Positions 62,101 to 64,000 of a stretch of DNA of 64,000 nt are shown piece after piece. The stretch's first letter is position 1, and every line of letters starts with the position of its first letter. The notes beneath the pieces were generated by a model that was given only the letters and a program-made list of their open reading frames with translations, searched no databases and was not told the origin of the DNA. The position numbers and the translations under genes are program-made. Source of the stretch: Mactra quadrangularis (Eukaryota > Mollusca > Bivalvia > Venerida > Mactridae); assembly GCA_025267735.1 (NCBI GenBank), contig CM046304.1, positions 14,942,001 through 15,006,000 on the forward strand, in the 5' to 3' direction.

Positions 62101-64000
62101 ATCGAGGTGTTGTGGGTTCGTTTCTCAGGTGGGGTATACTTTTGTGGAGCTTGGTCATGAAATTATTTCTAGGGCCATTCTCCCTCCTACCAATGATTCT
62201 TAATTATGTAGGGCAGTTGTCAGTCACTGACGAAAGTATGCATGTGTTGCTACGGGGTTAAACCCAACAAAAACAAACAAATTTAATTGTACAGTGTAAC
62301 CTCTGCAGAGCGACTTTCGGCGGAGTTTGAAAAAAGTGTCACTCTGCAGAGGTGTCGCTCTGCAGAGGTAGACTTTTTCTACCGATCACGAAAAACGGCT
62401 GTTTTCGGTACGGAAAACTAGCCGTTATACGTTCGGTAATGTAAATACAGTTGTGAGCGGGCGCTGATCGACAAAAGTAAAAAGTTTTAATATGATTACA
62501 AAGTTTTTTTTAAATAAATCATTATAACCGTTAAAAATTCCTAGCATGTTGGTTAGTTTTATGCAAAAGAAAGCAATACACTAGAAAAATCTTTTCTGGT
62601 ACTGTGAAAATTGTTTTACAACTGTCTATTAATGGCGAATAATATTTAGCATGAATTATCGTCGTCTTTTCAGGAGTAAATATCTGATTCGGCTCTTAAA
62701 CCTCAAATTAACTTAAAACAGAATTCATTCCATCGAAGCTTTTAATAATAAGTACAAAAAATATAAGTTTTATTTACTATTGTCAACTAGCTGGACGTAT
62801 GTACAACTGATACTTGATGACGTCAACCTACCAAACAAAGCGCTCCTCATCTTAGATCCGTTCGTTGGTGTCATGGAAACCATATGTCACTTGTTTATTA
62901 ACCCCTGTTAGTCAAATGATTTAACAACATGACACTTTAGGGTAGTATTATCTGATTAAGGGTATCACTTATTATTTAAATCTTTTGGTCATAGATAATT
63001 ATCGATTATTGATATTAACCTTGCTAGACTTAGTGTCGCTGTACAGAGGTAAAGAATGAACTATGGAATTTATCACAACGGCGGTTTACCACTCTGTGGA
63101 GGTGTCGTTCATTAGAGGTAAATCATAGTGCAAAATCGACGGGGGAATTCTAATATGCCGCTCGTCGGAGGTTGCGGCTCGTTAGAGGTGCCGTTAGCAG
63201 AGGTTATACTGTATAAATATATATGTATATGTTTTATTTCAGGTTGCTCACATGACTAAGAGTGAAATGCATCTACTAGATTGGAGTTTAGTTGGTCCTA
63301 TGATGTTATTTATGAATCAATATTTTAATTCTACAATTTTAGAAGGATTTCTTCTTTGGATTGTTTGTGTAAGTATATACTAGAACCCCATTGTAACAAA
63401 TTTTACTCAAATAACAAATTTTATTGATATCCATTGAATACTTTACCGTAACATGACTGGGCTCAACACTAAAGGTTGTCTGATCACCCCTGACAACCTT
63501 TATATGCAATTGGGCAACTTGTTACTGATTGTTAGCATTTGGTTTGGACAACATTTGGTTCTGGCAAGTAAAATATATAGTTGGTTGTTCAACCGGGCAA
63601 CCTGCTATAAAAATTAATGTCAAGCCCTGTGTGATCTGTTAATTGTTAACCTTAAAATGGCTGTTGTGAAAAGAGTTTTTGCTGGAAGGGAAACATTTCT
63701 GGTGCTTTTTAATTGATCAAAATCATTTTCATCAACAGGAAAAATTCAATTCTATAAATTCTGGGTTAATTACATTCCAATCATTGACTGCTTGGCCAAG
63801 TTTTCATGTACAACTTCTTTGTTTACTACTATAATCAAGTTTGCATTCACAATAAATAGTTATAACTTTTGAAATTTATGTGATTTATGCATACCCTGTA
63901 AACATTACATGTTTAAGTGATTTTATTTTGTAAAAAAAAATTTTTTTTCTATTGTAGATATACAGTTTACAAGATTGGATACGTTATAGTATAAACATTT
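44154..64000 (+). CDS. CEPT1: Choline/ethanolamine phosphotransferase (CEPT1-like), eight exons, 3' end outside window
   Basis: Exons 44,154-44,381; 53,170-53,317; 58,404-58,545; 59,323-59,404; 60,450-60,581; 61,166-61,318; 63,243-63,368; 63,958-64,000 onward. All use GT-AG and all phases agree, giving 351 residues so far; relatives are near 400, so only a short tail is missing. The enzyme moves phosphocholine or phosphoethanolamine from its CDP form to diacylglycerol, the last Kennedy-pathway step, in ER or Golgi membranes. The CDP-alcohol phosphotransferase motif is complete in exon 2: D99-G100, A103-R104, G113, D117 and catalytic D121 (DGKQAR...GELFDHGCD). Several membrane helices follow; conserved words include [18 protein letters not shown] and [14 protein letters not shown] context ACAAAATGG is good. 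The first intron is 8.8 kb. Choline versus ethanolamine preference is not decidable here. Confidence 0.95.
45703..45994. mobile_element. ~290-bp MITE in CEPT1 intron 1
   Basis: Inverted ends CTAGTTTAGCGGA and TCCGCTAAACTAG (13 bp, perfect). Confidence 0.6.
46003..46120. mobile_element. Decayed end of the 17-bp-repeat Mutator-like element
   Basis: Variants of GACAAAGCAGACCATG and ACAAGGCGGACCATGACA recur about six times; related to the terminal repeats of 40,339-41,441. The opposite end is missing. Confidence 0.6.
46185..46560 (-). mobile_element. tRNA-headed SINE, family 5, two tandem copies
   Basis: In reverse, two copies of a head with AGCTAGCTTTTATGGCG and GGTTTGAATCTCAGTT / GGTTCGAATCTCAGTT, followed by GGATTTTTATTGGG-type sequence, are about 240 bp apart. 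Confidence 0.6.
47550..48905. mobile_element. 1.36-kb DNA element with ACCCCGGTTACACC ends
   Basis: The left end GCCCCGTTACACCAAAGTAG and the right end (inverse of ACCCCGGTTACACCAAACTC) are ~33-bp inverted repeats. A TATAAATAT at 47,916 precedes an ATG at 48,008 that opens a 28-codon frame starting [11 protein letters not shown], perhaps the remains of a transposase first exon. No longer coding region. Confidence 0.65.
50604..50950 (+). mobile_element. 347-bp interspersed element, copy 1
   Basis: Begins AGCCAGATTTT and ends ACATTTCTTGTTT. A second copy is at 60,205-60,440. The flanking sequence (AACTGAAAACTGGGGCTTTTATT and TATAATTTTA...TTGATAATTTATT) occurs uninterrupted at 53,106-53,160, which acts as an empty-site paralogue. 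Confidence 0.65.
51382..52807. mobile_element. 1.43-kb hAT-like element with CAGTGCTCCAGCTAG ends
   Basis: Perfect 15-bp inverted ends (CAGTGCTCCAGCTAG), followed on both sides by GCCCTG-rich subterminal sequence. A TGAAAC direct repeat flanks both sides (51,376 and 52,808). CAGTG ends resemble hAT elements, though those usually make 8-bp duplications. No transposase frame. Confidence 0.75.
52859..53033. mobile_element. 175-bp foldback element just upstream of CEPT1 exon 2
   Basis: The whole segment folds on itself: ACACTTATT...GGAACAGTCAAAACTATT on the left pairs with the inverse on the right, around GCCCGAGGCCGTTAGGCC. Related words (GTGCGAACTGTTGCCCTC) occur at 51,098-51,150. Confidence 0.75.
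53044..53084 (+). pseudogene. Partial decoy copy of CEPT1 exon 2
   Basis: 41 bases match the acceptor and first ~35 bases of exon 2 (53,164-53,204) with two differences, one of which changes the acceptor CAGG to CGGG. The copy ends after CTATAGG and cannot be spliced at the equivalent position. Confidence 0.8.
53372..53842. mobile_element. ~470-bp MITE with ~100-bp terminal repeats, TTAA target
   Basis: GGTGGGTCGGTAC...CATATACCTTCATGCTTCTT on the left is the inverse of the right arm (about 53,745-53,842). TTAA flanks both ends (53,368-53,371 and 53,843-53,846). It begins 55 bases after the exon 2 donor of CEPT1. Confidence 0.8.
53890..54140 (-). mobile_element. tRNA-headed SINE, family 2
   Basis: In reverse: head CCCGGGTCAGTAGCGCAGTT, then the family-2 body. 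Diverged from the copies near the peptide genes. Confidence 0.7.
54170..54760 (-). mobile_element. SINE family 1 split by a nested element
   Basis: The SINE tail portion is at 54,170-54,215 and the body plus head at about 54,525-54,760. Between them is a ~310-bp insertion (54,216-54,525). Confidence 0.65.
54216..54525 (+). mobile_element. Nested ~310-bp repeat with TACCCCCGC ends and (CCGT)n
   Basis: Starts TATACCCCCGCTTCGAAGAA, continues with GGGGGGTATACTG and an imperfect CGTG/CCGT microsatellite (54,268-54,330), and ends near GGCGGGGGTATCACTAGTGA. Short inverted words at both ends (TACCCCCGC / GGCGGGGGTA) suggest a DNA-type element. Confidence 0.55.
56455..56880. mobile_element. ~420-bp MITE with GTCAGGCAA ends and an 18-G tract
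   Basis: GTCAGGCAAACCATGATCAT on the left and ATGATCACGGCTTGCCTGAC on the right are inverted. An uninterrupted run of 18 G lies at 56,594-56,611. Confidence 0.6.
56915..57184. mobile_element. 270-bp MITE with 33-bp inverted ends
   Basis: Inverted ends around CTGAACCAAGCAATGAAT and CACCACTTAAT, with two or three mismatches. The interior is AT-rich. Confidence 0.75.
57535..57735 (+). mobile_element. SINE-like fragment
   Basis: tRNA-like start (AGTCGATAGCACCCTAGCCT) and a tail ATTTGTTGCTACGGCTTTAA that matches the tail of family 1. Diverged. Confidence 0.5.
58935..59230 (+). mobile_element. SINE family 6, copy 1
   Basis: Shares with 59,930-60,120 the words GAATTGAGAGGTACTGGATT, GGGCACTGCT, TTCC/TCGAGCAA, ATCACCTGCCTGAAA-like and GTTATCAT-CAAAATTG. 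Confidence 0.55.
59930..60120 (+). mobile_element. SINE family 6, copy 2
   Basis: Contains GAGATTGAGAGGTCCCAGAT and CACATTGGGCACTGCT; paired with 58,935-59,230. Confidence 0.55.
60205..60440 (+). mobile_element. Interspersed element copy 2, abutting the exon 5 acceptor of CEPT1
   Basis: Matches 50,604-50,950 with an internal deletion. Its terminal ACATTTCTTGTTT ends nine bases before exon 5 (60,450), so the branch-point region and part of the pyrimidine tract are element-derived. Confidence 0.65.
60668..60830 (+). mobile_element. SINE family 4, fragment
   Basis: Contains TACCCTATACATGAGTTGTC, GTTGGGTAAGTTAGTACTGG and GGAAACCTATAGTAGGAAGA, as in the minus-strand copy at 22,925. Confidence 0.65.
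60905..61125 (+). mobile_element. SINE family 1, diverged copy
   Basis: Head around CTAGCTTAATAGGCAGATCA with degraded boxes; body with GGTAGTTGTCAGTCAGTGAC. Confidence 0.6.
61357..61500 (+). mobile_element. SINE family 1, truncated copy
   Basis: Head CCGCCCCGTTAGCTCAGTTT, body cut short after CCTACCACTGA. Confidence 0.65.
61747..61931. mobile_element. 185-bp pogo/Tigger-like MITE at a TA target
   Basis: Perfect inverted ends of at least 27 bp beginning CAGTAAAACTCGGATATAAC. TA flanks both sides (61,745-61,746 and 61,932-61,933). CAGT...ACTG termini and TA duplication fit the Tc1/mariner-pogo group. Confidence 0.8.
62067..62283 (+). mobile_element. SINE family 1
   Basis: Head GCCGCCCCACTAGCTCAGTT; body CAGTCACTGACGAAAGTATG; tail (AACAAA)n. 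Slightly shortened relative to 12,733. Confidence 0.75.
62292..63211. mobile_element. 920-bp pogo-like element with repeated ends
   Basis: The left end CAGTGTAACCTCTGC and the right end GCAGAGGTTATACTG are inverted, with TA on both flanks (62,290-62,291 and 63,212-63,213). The word GTGTCGCTCTGCAGAGGT recurs several times inside both ends. No transposase frame. Confidence 0.75.

Overview
The window looks like nuclear DNA of a marine bivalve mollusc. The basis is AT-rich sequence, GT-AG introns, three to six distinct tRNA-headed SINE families, many short inverted-repeat (MITE-like) elements, and secreted cysteine-rich peptide genes built like mytilin/myticin precursors. No bacterial-style operons, rRNA, functional tRNA genes or CRISPR arrays were seen. 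The species assignment is inference only.

Layout. (1) 1-19,075: a direct tandem array of three ~6 kb units (starting at 1, 6,018 and 13,690). Each carries a galactose-3-O-sulfotransferase-like gene with a short first coding exon and one large exon. Copies A (1,866-3,634) and B (10,397-12,169) are open and encode about 410 residues each. Copy C (16,660-18,932) is broken by a stop in the PAPS-binding loop and by a 510-bp inverted-repeat insertion. Each unit has acquired its own insertions: a LINE fragment in A, a 2.5-kb terminal-inverted-repeat element and a SINE in B, and a 1.1-kb segment plus the 510-bp element in C. (2) 20,900-26,625: three minus-strand genes for ~90-residue secreted cysteine-rich peptides with acidic tails. 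The first two have a small 5' noncoding exon. The third lies inside a 1,019-bp segment flanked by 35-bp direct repeats and has lost its splice acceptor and promoter-proximal exon. (3) 26,626-36,980: no convincing gene; it holds a deleted Tc1/mariner element, MITEs and SINE fragments. (4) 36,989-38,998 (minus): three phase-compatible 3' exons of an uncharacterised, possibly transposon-derived protein. (5) 39,500-43,450: SINEs, a 1.1-kb element with ~120-bp terminal repeats made of a 17-bp motif and a 9-bp target duplication (Mutator-like), foldback elements and a palindromic tandem repeat. (6) 44,154-64,000 (plus): eight exons of a choline/ethanolamine phosphotransferase (CEPT1-like) whose last exon runs off the window. 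Its introns are packed with mobile elements.

The three gene groups do not form one pathway: sulfation of glycans or glycolipids in the Golgi, secreted (probably defence) peptides, and phospholipid synthesis by the Kennedy pathway. What links them is genome dynamics: recent tandem duplication and very heavy insertion of small DNA transposons and SINEs. Several insertions can be dated relative to the duplications by comparing filled and empty sites within the window.
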